DNA of 50,365 nt. It comes from Cyclobacteriaceae bacterium (GTDB taxonomy: Bacteria; Bacteroidota; Bacteroidia; Cytophagales; Cyclobacteriaceae). Made by a program: the position numbers and the translations under genes. Under the pieces are notes generated by a model, which ran no database searches, had not been told where the DNA came from, and saw nothing but the letters and a program-made list of their open reading frames with translations. Where the stretch lies: assembly GCA_027533395.1 (NCBI GenBank), contig JAPZUF010000004.1:237304-287668 (forward strand), given 5' to 3'. This document shows, in pieces, positions 9,442 through 17,936 of this stretch. The stretch's first letter is position 1. Each line of letters begins with the position of its first letter.

Positions 9442-10221
9442 ATGCAGTTTACCAAATACCAGGCAACAGGAAATGATTTTATACTGATGGATAACCTATC
9501 AGGTAAAATAAAATTGACGACTACCGAAATTCAAAAATTATGTGATAGAAAATTTGGTATTGGTGCAGATGGATTAATCTTGATTGAGAAATCTGAACAA
9601 GCGAATTTTTATGTCAACTATTACAACAGCGATGGTTCGCAAAGTTTGTGTGGCAATGGCAGCAGAGCAGCAGTACATTTTGCCGCAAAACTAGGCTTAG
9701 TAAAACAACAAACTGTTTTTGATGCTTACGATGGCTTGCACGAAGCCGTTTTATTGAACGATGATGTAGTAGATTTACAAATGCGCGATGTAAACCATAT
9801 AGTTAAACGTGATAGTGGTTGGTTTATCCACACAGGTTCGCCACATGTTATTGAATGGGTAAATCGTGCAGAAGATGTTGATGTTTATACAAAAGGAAAA
9901 AACATGCGCTTTGCTGATGAGTTTGCTCCTGCAGGCACTAATGTAAACTTTGTAGAGAAGCAGCATAACAACACATTATTTGTGCGCACCTACGAGCGTG
10001 GTGTAGAAAACGAAACTTTATCCTGTGGCACAGGCGTAACAGCATCAGGTTTAGCAGCCGCTTTAGAAGGCTACACATCACCCGTGCAAATAGAAACCAA
10101 AGGAGGAGATCTGTCGGTTAGTTTTGAAAAAGAAACAAACGAAACCAACCAAACTATTTTTAAGAATGTTCATTTAATAGGCCCGGCTAAAGTGGTGTTT
10201 AGTGGGGAAATCTATTCATAG
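9442..10221 (+). CDS. dapF: Diaminopimelate epimerase
   Basis: DapF interconverts LL- and meso-diaminopimelate in lysine and peptidoglycan synthesis. At 259 residues it is near the usual length of about 270. Both catalytic cysteines are visible in their motifs: C70 in NSDGSQSLCGNGSR and C195 in NETLSCGTGVTASG, in the two pseudo-symmetric halves of the fold. The N terminus FTKYQATGNDFILMDN is also characteristic. It follows the small DUF4834-like gene by 10 bases and converges with the unknown lipoprotein gene, overlapping its 3' end by 10 bases. No terminator is seen between the two, so their 3' ends may overlap in transcription. Confidence 0.95.
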   Translation: MQFTKYQATGNDFILMDNLSGKIKLTTTEIQKLCDRKFGIGADGLILIEKSEQANFYVNYYNSDGSQSLCGNGSRAAVHFAAKLGLVKQQTVFDAYDGLHEAVLLNDDVVDLQMRDVNHIVKRDSGWFIHTGSPHVIEWVNRAEDVDVYTKGKNMRFADEFAPAGTNVNFVEKQHNNTLFVRTYERGVENETLSCGTGVTASGLAAALEGYTSPVQIETKGGDLSVSFEKETNETNQTIFKNVHLIGPAKVVFSGEIYS

Positions 10222-11132
10222 CATCCTAAAAATTTTTGAAGCTCAAATTTTGCATCTTTATCATTTTTAGGTTTGTAATTAGGTGAAATGGTTTCTATAT
10301 CATTGAATTGTCTAAAGTAAAGATGAGGAAATTGAGCAGCTGGATTTTCGTATCGATGATTGATATATAGCGTGTGTAGATTTTGTTCACTCACATCCCA
10401 AATTAAATCTTTTGGTTCTTCACCAGCATCGGAATAAGTTTGATTTAAGTAAATCATGTTGTTTTCTGTATCGAAACTCCAAGTTCCTCCTGAACAACAA
10501 GTGTCAAATGTATAATCTTCTCTAAGTTCAAACTCTCCATCGAAGCCAATCCATTTTCCAATCAAATATTTTTCGAGATAGTTTGTTGATACAATTATTT
10601 TATTTTTAAGTAAGAATTTTGGAAACTTTTTATCACACAATTTTGAATACAAAACACTAGAAATATTAATAAAATTTTCTGAGTTCTTTTCAATTTCTAG
10701 CGTTACAGTATCTTTTTCAATACCTAGGAGGTGGATAGTATTATTTTCAATAGCAAAATTTCCAATTATGGTTTTCCAATCTATAGATGGGTCGTTACTG
10801 AAAGTAGCTATAAATGCGTTGTTATCTTTAAATTCAATTGAAAATGTTGTGTGATTAAAAAAATTAGGAACTGCGCTAACCCATTCTCCTAGCAAATCTT
10901 GTTTCGATAATTTAAAATTGTCTGATTGAAGGTAAAGAAAATCTAAATCGTAAGGATTTTTATAGGCTTCAATTGCCTCATCCTTTTTTATCTCTACCTT
11001 ATTTGTTGTGTCTAATAGAGCATGATTTTCATGAATTGATACAACAGAATCTGGTTGTAATTTTTTTTCAGTTTTTGAATTACAACAAAGAATAAATAAA
11101 GTTAAAAGGAGAATTAAAGGAGTAATTCTCAT
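10212..11132 (-). CDS. Unknown lipoprotein with two lipocalin-like halves
   Basis: A 306-residue protein beginning with a lipoprotein signal (LLLTLFILCCNSK; Cys16 or Cys17). After a charged linker there are two similar stretches, LLGEWVSAVPNFFNHTTFSI (about 80-150) and YLIGKWIGFDGEFELREDYT (about 185-270), each with the G-x-W opening and alternating beta pattern seen in lipocalin-like stress/extension domains. This suggests two small beta-barrels on a lipid anchor, possibly binding a small hydrophobic ligand; no family is firmly recognised. It overlaps the end of dapF tail to tail and is divergent from the serine hydrolase downstream. Confidence 0.7.
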   Translation of the reverse strand: MRITPLILLLTLFILCCNSKTEKKLQPDSVVSIHENHALLDTTNKVEIKKDEAIEAYKNPYDLDFLYLQSDNFKLSKQDLLGEWVSAVPNFFNHTTFSIEFKDNNAFIATFSNDPSIDWKTIIGNFAIENNTIHLLGIEKDTVTLEIEKNSENFINISSVLYSKLCDKKFPKFLLKNKIIVSTNYLEKYLIGKWIGFDGEFELREDYTFDTCCSGGTWSFDTENNMIYLNQTYSDAGEEPKDLIWDVSEQNLHTLYINHRYENPAAQFPHLYFRQFNDIETISPNYKPKNDKDAKFELQKFLGCYE

Positions 11133-11181
11133 GTATTAAAATTATTGAGAAAAAAGGATAATTCAAATTGCCAATTTGCTT

Positions 11182-11205
11182 ATGGTCGGTATTGTTACCG
11201 ACCAT
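11182..11205. repeat. Perfect inverted repeat in the divergent spacer
   Basis: ATGGTCGGTA (11182-11191) and its reverse complement (11196-11205) are separated by TTGT. A T-rich stretch (TTTCTTTTT) follows on the plus strand. It lies between two divergent genes, where a plus-strand terminator has no obvious transcript to end, so it may be an operator, a REP-like palindrome, or a terminator for read-through from dapF. Confidence 0.55.
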
Positions 11206-11230
11206 TTTCTTTTTAACTAACCTTCAGCTA

Positions 11231-11262
11231 TTTGTAATAGTGAGAAGAGTGTGTTACATTTA
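11231..11262 (+). promoter_or_regulatory. Possible promoter of the serine hydrolase
   Basis: TTTG at 11231-11234, 20 bases, then TACATTTA at 11255-11262, which matches seven of eight positions of TAnnTTTG. It would give a leader of about 90 bases before the ATG at 11362. Confidence 0.35.
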
Positions 11263-11361
11263 GTATGACTCTTAAAGAAAATACTAGCAAGAAATTGCAG
11301 GTGTAGATTTGCTGGATGTCATTTTCGTTTGATAATTGTATCACCATTAAAGAGCAAAAAT

Positions 11362-12699
11362 ATGATTAAACTACTCCTGCTATCGCTTATACCTTTTATT
11401 GCCTTTGCACAAAGTAAATCCACTGCCTCAATAGAAACCTATATGAGTGCTCATGCAAGTGTACGGCAATTCAGCGGCAGTGCATTGGTTGTAGAACAAG
11501 GAAAAGTAATCTATGAAAAATCCTTTGGCGAAGCAGACAAAGAATGGCAGATAAAAAATACGAATCAAACAAAATACAGAATAGGATCTAACACCAAACA
11601 ATTTACTGCAGCGTGTATACTGAAGCTCCATGAACAAGGAAAGATTAAACTGGATGATAAGTTAAGTAAGTATCTGCCAAGTTATCCTAAAGGTGACAGT
11701 GTTACTGTTCACATGCTACTAACCCATACATCAGGAATAACAGATTACACCAACCTCGATGCTTTTTGGAATACCTATGCTTATGTGCCCATACAACCCG
11801 ACTCATTCATCTCTGTGTTTAAAAACAAACCTTACGATTTTTCACCGGGTACTCAATGTAGCTACAGTAACTCTGGATACTATTTATTAGGTATAATTAT
11901 TGAAAAAGCATCTGGAGAAAGTTATAGTGATTACCTCAACAAGTACATACTTAATCCTGCTGGCTTAAAAGACACTGGATTTGACCAACTAGATGCTATT
12001 CTAGACTATAGAGCAAGAGGTTACTATAGCGTAAAAGATAAATATTATAATGCGCCTTACATTACAATGGAAGGACCTTGGAGTGCAGGGGCTTTATACT
12101 CAACAAGTAAAGACCTCTACAATTGGTCAAAGGTACTTTACACTAATAAAATATTAACAGCAGAGTCAGTAAAAAAAATGACTACACCATATACAAGAAA
12201 TGCAGACAATGAGCCTTTCGGTTATGGATTGATTATAGATAGTTTAAAAAGTCATAGGAGAATTTGGCATAACGGTGGCATTCCGGGTTTTAGTTCTTAT
12301 ATAGCTTACTATCCCGCTGATGATACGCATGTTATTGTACTCTCCAATAATTCATCAAACACTTCCAACATAGGCACAGGACTTGCTTACTTATTATATA
12401 ACTACCCTATCGAAATTCCATATATTCATAAAGAAGTAAAAATATCGCCAAGCGAACTTGAAAAGTTTGTGGGCAAGTACGATGCCCCAACTCCTTTTGA
12501 AATAATAATCAAAGACAATAAACTCTACAGACATCGACCTACTGGAAAAGATATCGAACTAAAAGCAGAATCAAACAATAGATTATTTTATGCAGATGAT
12601 TCCGACAGGCAATTAGAATTTATTGTTGATTCGAACAAAAAAGTAACTAAAGCATTTTTGATAGTCTCTGGTATAAAAACTGAAATAAGAAAAATTTAA
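11362..12699 (+). CDS. Serine hydrolase, class-C beta-lactamase/PBP4* family
   Basis: A 445-residue exported protein with a signal peptide (LLLSLIPFIAFAQ, about 1-17). It carries the three active-site motifs of the family: SxxK at S76-N-T-K79, YxN at Y168-S-N170, and HNGG near residue 310 in place of KTG. A beta-rich C-terminal extension of about 85 residues (PSELEKFVGKYDAP onward) resembles the DUF3471-type tail common in these proteins. It probably acts in the periplasm as an esterase, D-aminopeptidase or carboxypeptidase on unknown substrates; true beta-lactamase activity is not implied. The ATG at 11362 gives a clean signal peptide, whereas the upstream TTG (11329) adds 11 residues that do not fit one. 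Confidence 0.88.
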   Translation: MIKLLLLSLIPFIAFAQSKSTASIETYMSAHASVRQFSGSALVVEQGKVIYEKSFGEADKEWQIKNTNQTKYRIGSNTKQFTAACILKLHEQGKIKLDDKLSKYLPSYPKGDSVTVHMLLTHTSGITDYTNLDAFWNTYAYVPIQPDSFISVFKNKPYDFSPGTQCSYSNSGYYLLGIIIEKASGESYSDYLNKYILNPAGLKDTGFDQLDAILDYRARGYYSVKDKYYNAPYITMEGPWSAGALYSTSKDLYNWSKVLYTNKILTAESVKKMTTPYTRNADNEPFGYGLIIDSLKSHRRIWHNGGIPGFSSYIAYYPADDTHVIVLSNNSSNTSNIGTGLAYLLYNYPIEIPYIHKEVKISPSELEKFVGKYDAPTPFEIIIKDNKLYRHRPTGKDIELKAESNNRLFYADDSDRQLEFIVDSNKKVTKAFLIVSGIKTEIRKI

Positions 12700-12744
12700 T
12701 TGGAGCAAAAACTTCCTTAAGCTAGCGAACGCGTTCTGAGTGCG

Positions 12745-12807
12745 CCAATTCAAAATTAGATGATTAACATATTGCTGTCAGGTAATAACACCTGACAGGG
12801 CTTAAAA
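12745..12807. repeat. 63-bp direct repeat, left copy, with palindrome
   Basis: This copy starts CCAATTCAAAATTAGATGAT and matches the copy at 13117-13179 at 58 of 63 positions by eye. It contains a perfect 9-bp stem CTGTCAGGT / ACCTGACAG (12775-12783 with 12790-12798) with loop AATAAC. It directly precedes the 42-bp tandem array. Confidence 0.9.
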
Positions 12808-13089
12808 AGCTTCATCGAGTATTCTTACACCGTGTAAAAGAAAGTAAGCACCGTTAATTATTATTCTTGCACCGTGCAAAAGAAAGTAAGCATGGTTAGT
12901 CAGTATTCTTGCTTCGTATAAAAGAAAGTAAGCACCGTTATTCAGTATTCTTGCTTCGTGTAAAAGAAAGTAGGCACCGTTAGCCAGTATTCTTGCTTCT
13001 GAAAAAAGTATTTTCGAATCCTTAAAGAGTATTCTCGAGTCCGTAAAAAGAAAAGAAACGACTTTTAATGCAAAACGAAAAGCGAACAA
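12802..13089 (-). CDS. Doubtful ORF of seven-residue repeats
   Basis: An open frame of 95 codons runs through the tandem array. Its translation alternates two seven-residue units, LLHEARI-like and LNNGAYF-like, making a 14-residue repeat; the N-terminal part has FTDSRIL, FKDSKIL and FSEARIL in a row. There is no known domain, no signal peptide and no clear promoter or ribosome site. An open frame is easy to keep in a repeat of 42 bp (a multiple of three) without any selection, so it may well be non-coding. Differences between units include both synonymous and amino-acid-changing ones, with no strong sign of purifying selection. Confidence 0.3.
   Translation of the reverse strand: MFAFRFALKVVSFLFTDSRILFKDSKILFSEARILANGAYFLLHEARILNNGAYFLLYEARILTNHAYFLLHGARIIINGAYFLLHGVRILDEAF
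12820..13071. repeat. 42-bp tandem repeat array, six units
   Basis: The units begin with TATTCTT or a close variant at 12820, 12862, 12904, 12946, 12988 and 13030, an exact 42-bp spacing. The first four are well conserved around AAAAGAAAGTA; the last two have diverged and show a 21-bp sub-period (AGTATTTTCGAATCC at 13007, AGTATTCTCGAGTCC at 13028). There are no spacers, so it is not a CRISPR array. Confidence 0.9.
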
Positions 13090-13116
13090 CTATCAACCAT
13101 CATCCAACATCAAATA

Positions 13117-13179
13117 CCAATTCAAAATTAGATGATTAACAGATTGCTTTCAGGTGATAATACCTGACAGTGCTTAAAA
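13117..13179. repeat. 63-bp direct repeat, right copy
   Basis: Second copy of the repeat at 12745-12807, in the same orientation. Its palindrome CTTTCAGGT / ACCTGACAG (13147-13155 with 13162-13170) has one mismatch and loop GATAAT. The two copies bracket the tandem array. The remaining 67 bases before the SNF2 gene hold only short AT-rich palindromes. Confidence 0.9.
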
Positions 13180-13246
13180 CTCATAATGTCTTGCTACTTA
13201 AATCTTAAGTCTACCTCGAACAACGTGCAATAATTACATGCACAAA

Positions 13247-16192
13247 TTATGTCAGCATCTGCGCGATGTCTTCGCGGGTCAGTTGCTTCATGATGCTTTC
13301 TTCCGTAGTAATTAAATCGGTAGTCAGTTTCAATTTCTTTTGTTGCAGTTGCAGAATTTTTTCTTCTACCGTATTGCGCGTAATAAACTTATAGGTAAAT
13401 ACTTTTTTCTTTTGCCCGATGCGGTGCGCTCTGTCAACTGCTTGTGCTTCAACAGCCGGGTTCCACCACGGGTCGAGTATAAACACATAATCCGCTTCTG
13501 TTAAATTTAACCCTAATCCACCCGCTTTAATCGAGATTAAAAATATTTTCAGCTTTGGGTCTTTATTAAATCTTTCTACTTGTTCTTTTCTATCGTTGCT
13601 GCTTCCATCTAAATAAGCGAAATCAATTTTATGCGTTTTTAAATATTGACGTACAAGTTCCAAATGTTTTACGTACTGGCTAAACACTAAAACTTTATGA
13701 TCTTCAGCTAAAGCACTTGCCAACATGTGCGTAATGTCTTCAAATTTACCTGAGTCACCTCCGTAATTAGCATCAATCATTTTAGGATGATTAGCCAACT
13801 GCCTGAGTTTAGTAAGGCCTTCTAAAATCATGAAGCGGCTGTTGCCTATTCCTTCCTTATCAATCAAATCTAAAATCTTACCGCGGTAATAGGCTTTTGC
13901 TTCTTCGTATTTTTCTTCTTGCTCACGACTCATCTCCACGTATTGCACATTCTCTACCTTCTCCGGTAATTCTGTTGCCACTTGCGATTTGTGCCTGCGC
14001 AACATAAATGGTTTGATGATGGTGTGCAAACGTTTCGAACGCGCTTCATCTCCTTTCTTTTCTATCGGTACTAAGAATTCATTTTTGAAATAACTCTGCG
14101 GACCCAACAACCCAGGATTGATGAACGTCATCTGCGACCATAAATCAAGCGTAGTATTTTCTAACGGTGTACCGGTTAATGCTAGTTTTTGTCTGGATTT
14201 TAATTCGTGTACAGCCTGCGCAATATTTGAGGTTGGGTTTTTAATCACTTGCGACTCATCGAGAATGATGTAGTTGAAATAAAAGTTTTTAAATAATTCT
14301 ACATCTAAGCGTGTGATGCCGTAGGAAGTGATAACAATATCGTATTGCTCAAAACGCTTTACATCTTTATTGCGCTGCGTGCCAGTGTAGGTTAATATTT
14401 TAAGTTCGGGCACAAACTTTTGAGCTTCCATTTCCCAATTATATACCAGAGACGTTGGCATAACAAGCAATGAAGTGCCACGACCAGCTTCTTTTTCGGC
14501 TTGCATCAACGTGAGCGTTTGCACGGTTTTACCCAAACCCATATCATCAGCCAACACACCACCCAAACGATACTCATTTAAGAAACTAAGCCAGTTGTAG
14601 CCGGCTTTTTGATAGGGACGCAACTCACCCTTAAAGCCGGAAGGCAAAGGATAATTCTTAATACCTGTGAAGCTGCTCAAGTTTCGGAGTTTATCAGAGA
14701 TTTGAACCTTCGCCAGGTTTCCATCTTCTAATTCTTTTACTAAAGCCAAATGATGTTTACGCAACACCGGTTTTTCATTCTTACCTTCTGTTTCACTTAA
14801 GGCGAACAAATCAGAATATTTGGTTAACCACGCTTCAGGTATAATCGCGATTTCTCCGTTGGGTAATTTAAACTCAACTTTTTTACGCATGATGAGTTTG
14901 CGCAATTCTTTAAAGGGAATATCAAAATCGCCAAAGCGAATTTTAGCGTGGATGTCGAACCAGTCGATGTTTTCTTTTACTTCTACTTCAAGAACAGCTT
15001 TACCAACAAAGTACTTTTTATCACGACTTTCAGGCTGGCTAACTTCAAAACCAAGGTTTAAAAGATTAACTCTGTTTTCATTCAACCACGAAAAGGCTTC
15101 AGACTTGGGTACAGCAATTCTAAAATCTTTAAAGGGCAATCCTAACTTTTGCAAAGTTTGTAAAAACTTTTTTTCTAAATCAGGCTTGCGTGTTACACGA
15201 TGAAAGATATAATTATCTTCTTGCTTTTCTACCGACACATTAACTGCTCCGCTGGCATCTCCACGAAAACGATATTTACCATATTTAAAAGAAAGATCGA
15301 AAACTAATTTTCCGCTTTCATCTGTTTTATCTTCTGCTGCCGAGTTGGGCTGCTCGAACAAACCTGCAATTTGTTGTGTTTGCGCTGTGTGCAATTCCGA
15401 TAAAGTTAAAACAGGATGCGGATCGTGATCATGCTTTTGAATTTGAAATCCTTGCGCTTCTATTTCATCGAAGGAAGCAATGAGTGGAGCCACGAAACGA
15501 TTATAATAGGTTTCTTCTAAGTTTTTTGGGATAACAACAAACTTTTTAGAGAGAAATGGAATTAGTTTTTTACCATCAATAGGTTTCTCAAAACCATACA
15601 ACTTACCGTTAAGAACCAACCACGCAGGAGTTTTGCAAACTAAAAAGGCACCAGGGTTGGGCAAGTCTAATTTTTTATCAGCATAATAAACAGTGGGAAA
15701 ATAATTAGTGTTTTCTGCATTGCGTAAGAAATGGAATTGAACGGTGGTTTTCTTTTCCATTACTTCGAGTCTTCTATAGGTAGGTTCGCCATCGTTACCC
15801 ATTTCAAAAACCATTTTGCCTTTAAGCAAATCCAACACTTGCGCTCTGCGCTTTTCCATGTAATCTTCAATCTGCTCTTGCACCAATTCGTTGCCTTTGT
15901 TTTTATCGAAGGTTTTGCTGAAGAATTCCTCAGGTTTGATTTGCTTGGCTGAAAACTTTTTTACTACAGCATCTTGCTGCATGCTGTCCATGATTTCAAT
16001 CAACTTGAAATCGCGGTCGTCTAAGCCTTTGGCAAACTCGCGTGCATTTTTATGAGAGATATTTTGGTGCTGATAAGTTAGTTTTCCCTTTTCATCGAGG
16101 TGAACGATATAGGATTCAAACACATACCCCAAATACTCGTGCTGAAAAACCGAGTAAACAATTTGAAAGGGTTGTGATGCAGAAACTTTCAT
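13247..16192 (-). CDS. SNF2-family DEAD/DEAH-box helicase-like ATPase
   Basis: A 981-residue protein of the bacterial RapA/HepA-like SNF2 group, which use ATP to move along DNA and remodel protein-DNA or polymerase complexes. The N-terminal half (1 to about 510) is an uncharacterised accessory region. The motor has motif I LADDMGLGKTVQT (about 545-557), motif II LDESQVIKN (about 643-651, DESQ rather than DEAH), motif III ALTGTPLENT, and the second RecA lobe with VLVFSQYVKHLELV, SIKAGGLGLNLTEADYV and DRAHRIGQKK near the C terminus. It ends in a helical tail. No SWIM zinc finger is seen. It appears to be transcribed alone: the permease upstream ends 126 bases away. Confidence 0.92.
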   Translation of the reverse strand: MKVSASQPFQIVYSVFQHEYLGYVFESYIVHLDEKGKLTYQHQNISHKNAREFAKGLDDRDFKLIEIMDSMQQDAVVKKFSAKQIKPEEFFSKTFDKNKGNELVQEQIEDYMEKRRAQVLDLLKGKMVFEMGNDGEPTYRRLEVMEKKTTVQFHFLRNAENTNYFPTVYYADKKLDLPNPGAFLVCKTPAWLVLNGKLYGFEKPIDGKKLIPFLSKKFVVIPKNLEETYYNRFVAPLIASFDEIEAQGFQIQKHDHDPHPVLTLSELHTAQTQQIAGLFEQPNSAAEDKTDESGKLVFDLSFKYGKYRFRGDASGAVNVSVEKQEDNYIFHRVTRKPDLEKKFLQTLQKLGLPFKDFRIAVPKSEAFSWLNENRVNLLNLGFEVSQPESRDKKYFVGKAVLEVEVKENIDWFDIHAKIRFGDFDIPFKELRKLIMRKKVEFKLPNGEIAIIPEAWLTKYSDLFALSETEGKNEKPVLRKHHLALVKELEDGNLAKVQISDKLRNLSSFTGIKNYPLPSGFKGELRPYQKAGYNWLSFLNEYRLGGVLADDMGLGKTVQTLTLMQAEKEAGRGTSLLVMPTSLVYNWEMEAQKFVPELKILTYTGTQRNKDVKRFEQYDIVITSYGITRLDVELFKNFYFNYIILDESQVIKNPTSNIAQAVHELKSRQKLALTGTPLENTTLDLWSQMTFINPGLLGPQSYFKNEFLVPIEKKGDEARSKRLHTIIKPFMLRRHKSQVATELPEKVENVQYVEMSREQEEKYEEAKAYYRGKILDLIDKEGIGNSRFMILEGLTKLRQLANHPKMIDANYGGDSGKFEDITHMLASALAEDHKVLVFSQYVKHLELVRQYLKTHKIDFAYLDGSSNDRKEQVERFNKDPKLKIFLISIKAGGLGLNLTEADYVFILDPWWNPAVEAQAVDRAHRIGQKKKVFTYKFITRNTVEEKILQLQQKKLKLTTDLITTEESIMKQLTREDIAQMLT

Positions 16193-16318
16193 AAAACGTT
16201 AAAAAGCGAGTAAAACACCGCAATTCTACCAAGGCAAAACTACGGGAACCTGAAAGATAAGAAATTATTGACGTAAGAATTGTTAATTATTGACTTAGAT
16301 AGTACATGAAACTTACTT

Positions 16319-17545
16319 CTACAAATAGTCAACTTTGGCATTTTTAGCAGCGAGCAACGCTGGTTTAATCGAAACCAAAAAGGTGATGCATGCCACAAGC
16401 ACTAAAGCAAGAAGAAAATCACTTGCCATGGGTTTGATGGGATAGCCTTCTGTAACAGCATTGTTTACACCCATCGATATTAATTTGAAATTCATTTGAA
16501 GCCAGCAAATCAATCCACCTAATGCTAAACCGATGGTTGTACCTATACCTGCAATTAAAATACCTTCTAGCAGAAAAATTCTTTGAATAAATTTTTCGCT
16601 TGCGCCCATCGAAACTAAAATGGATAAGTCTTTCTTTTTGTCTAGTGTTAGCATCATCAAGCCAAAAAATATATTGAGCGCACCAATGCCTAAGAGAATG
16701 GCGAAAGCCATGAACACAAACAGTTTTTCCATCTTTAATAGTTTATACAAATCGGCATGTTGCTGTTGATGATTGAGTACTAAAAATCTTTCACCTAGTT
16801 TTTTCTGCAAAGCATTTTGTACTTGTGTTACTGAATAACTTTCTTTTGCTTTTATTTCGATTGCAGTTCTTCTGTTTTTGTAATCCATTAATTGTTCTGC
16901 AACACGCAAAGGAACAATCACATAGTGATCATCATATTGTTGTACAATCGAAAAAGAAGCAGTTGGTACTACATTGACCTGACTGTACAATTGACTTGGG
17001 TCTATGCTTCCACTCGTATTACTTTTTTTAATATAGTATAGTTGCATAGGAAAGTACGGCTCGTCTATCATTACAGATAAGTTATACTCGATGCCAGCAC
17101 CTATGATTGCAAAATTTGAATTGTCTTCTGTTAGGCGAAGTTTTCCGTTGTTTATAGCCTTATCAATTCTTTTGTGATCTAAAAAGTTATTGCTCACACC
17201 TTTGATGGTTACCAATTGGTTGGCCTGTCTGTAGCGAAGGTAAGCGTAATCTTCAATCACTTCTGTTACAATGGCTACTCCCTCGGTTTGTTCAATTGTG
17301 TTTAGCAATGAATCTGTAACTACAAAAGATTTTCCTTTTGTTGGTTTAACTAATAGCGGAGCATCGAAAGTATTATTCAAGGAGAAAAGTAAATCTTCTA
17401 ACCCATTAAAAACCGACATCACCACAATTAAAGAAGCTGTGATGATAGCCACAGCAGTTACAGCCAGCCACGAAATAATGCTGATGAAATTAGTTTTGCG
17501 TTTAGAAAGCAGGTAACGCTTGGCTATAAAAAACGAGGCATTCAC
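16319..17545 (-). CDS. LolC/LolE-type ABC transporter permease (FtsX family)
   Basis: A 408-residue inner-membrane protein of the MacB/FtsX permease family, most like the lipoprotein-releasing LolC/LolE subunits that help lipoproteins leave the inner membrane. The N terminus FFIAKRYLLSKRKTNFISII with a first membrane helix (about 20-45) is followed by a large periplasmic domain (about 50-270) and three more helices (about 277-300, 325-350, 378-400). The gene starts with GTG whose last two bases overlap the rbfA stop (GTGA), a coupling arrangement that supports this start. No ATPase subunit is nearby, so the partner must be encoded elsewhere. Confidence 0.87.
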   Translation of the reverse strand: MNASFFIAKRYLLSKRKTNFISIISWLAVTAVAIITASLIVVMSVFNGLEDLLFSLNNTFDAPLLVKPTKGKSFVVTDSLLNTIEQTEGVAIVTEVIEDYAYLRYRQANQLVTIKGVSNNFLDHKRIDKAINNGKLRLTEDNSNFAIIGAGIEYNLSVMIDEPYFPMQLYYIKKSNTSGSIDPSQLYSQVNVVPTASFSIVQQYDDHYVIVPLRVAEQLMDYKNRRTAIEIKAKESYSVTQVQNALQKKLGERFLVLNHQQQHADLYKLLKMEKLFVFMAFAILLGIGALNIFFGLMMLTLDKKKDLSILVSMGASEKFIQRIFLLEGILIAGIGTTIGLALGGLICWLQMNFKLISMGVNNAVTEGYPIKPMASDFLLALVLVACITFLVSIKPALLAAKNAKVDYL

Positions 17546-17913
17546 GATTCTGGTTCGGCAGGTGGAATATGTAAGTTGTTGATGATATCGTCTAAGCGTT
17601 GTGCGCGCTCTTCAACATCATCAGCAAAGAAGGCAATTTCCGGAACAATTCTGAGTTGTTTGCCAACGCGGTCGCCTAGCAACTTTCTAAATTCTTTTTT
17701 ATGATCGTTGATGGTGTTGATTAACTTTTGTTTGTCTTGGGCGAGTAAAGTACTGATATAAATTTTAGCAAGACTTAAATCCGGACTCATTTTAACATCA
17801 GCAATGCTGATAAAAGCGTTGCCTAATAAACTGCGTTTATCGCGCAGAAATATATCACTCATTTCTTTTTGAATCAGTTTTGCAACTTTCTGTTGCCTAG
17901 TTGATGCTGCCAT
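17542..17913 (-). CDS. rbfA: 30S ribosome-binding factor A
   Basis: RbfA binds the 30S subunit during late 16S rRNA processing and cold adaptation. The 123-residue product has the family's KH-like fold and typical segments RQQKVAKLIQKEMSDIFLRD (about 5-24), ISIADVKMSPDLSLAKIYIS (about 37-56) and LRIVPEIAFFADDVEERAQR (about 85-104). It is upstream of and overlaps the permease by 4 bases. The ATG at 17913 is divergent from the membrane-protein gene starting near 17937. Confidence 0.92.
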   Translation of the reverse strand: MAASTRQQKVAKLIQKEMSDIFLRDKRSLLGNAFISIADVKMSPDLSLAKIYISTLLAQDKQKLINTINDHKKEFRKLLGDRVGKQLRIVPEIAFFADDVEERAQRLDDIINNLHIPPAEPES

Positions 17914-17936
17914 ATCGCAAGTTAGTACTAAGTAAA

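Noticed and set aside
12820-13071. CRISPR-like array
   Set aside because: The 42-bp units are directly adjacent with no unique spacers, and no cas genes are present.
12745-13179. Insertion sequence or MITE with terminal inverted repeats
   Set aside because: The flanking 63-bp copies are in direct orientation, no transposase is present, and I could not see target-site duplications.
14820-15203. Plus-strand open frame of 127 codons
   Set aside because: It is antisense inside the SNF2 helicase gene, with no domain or start signal; a shadow frame.
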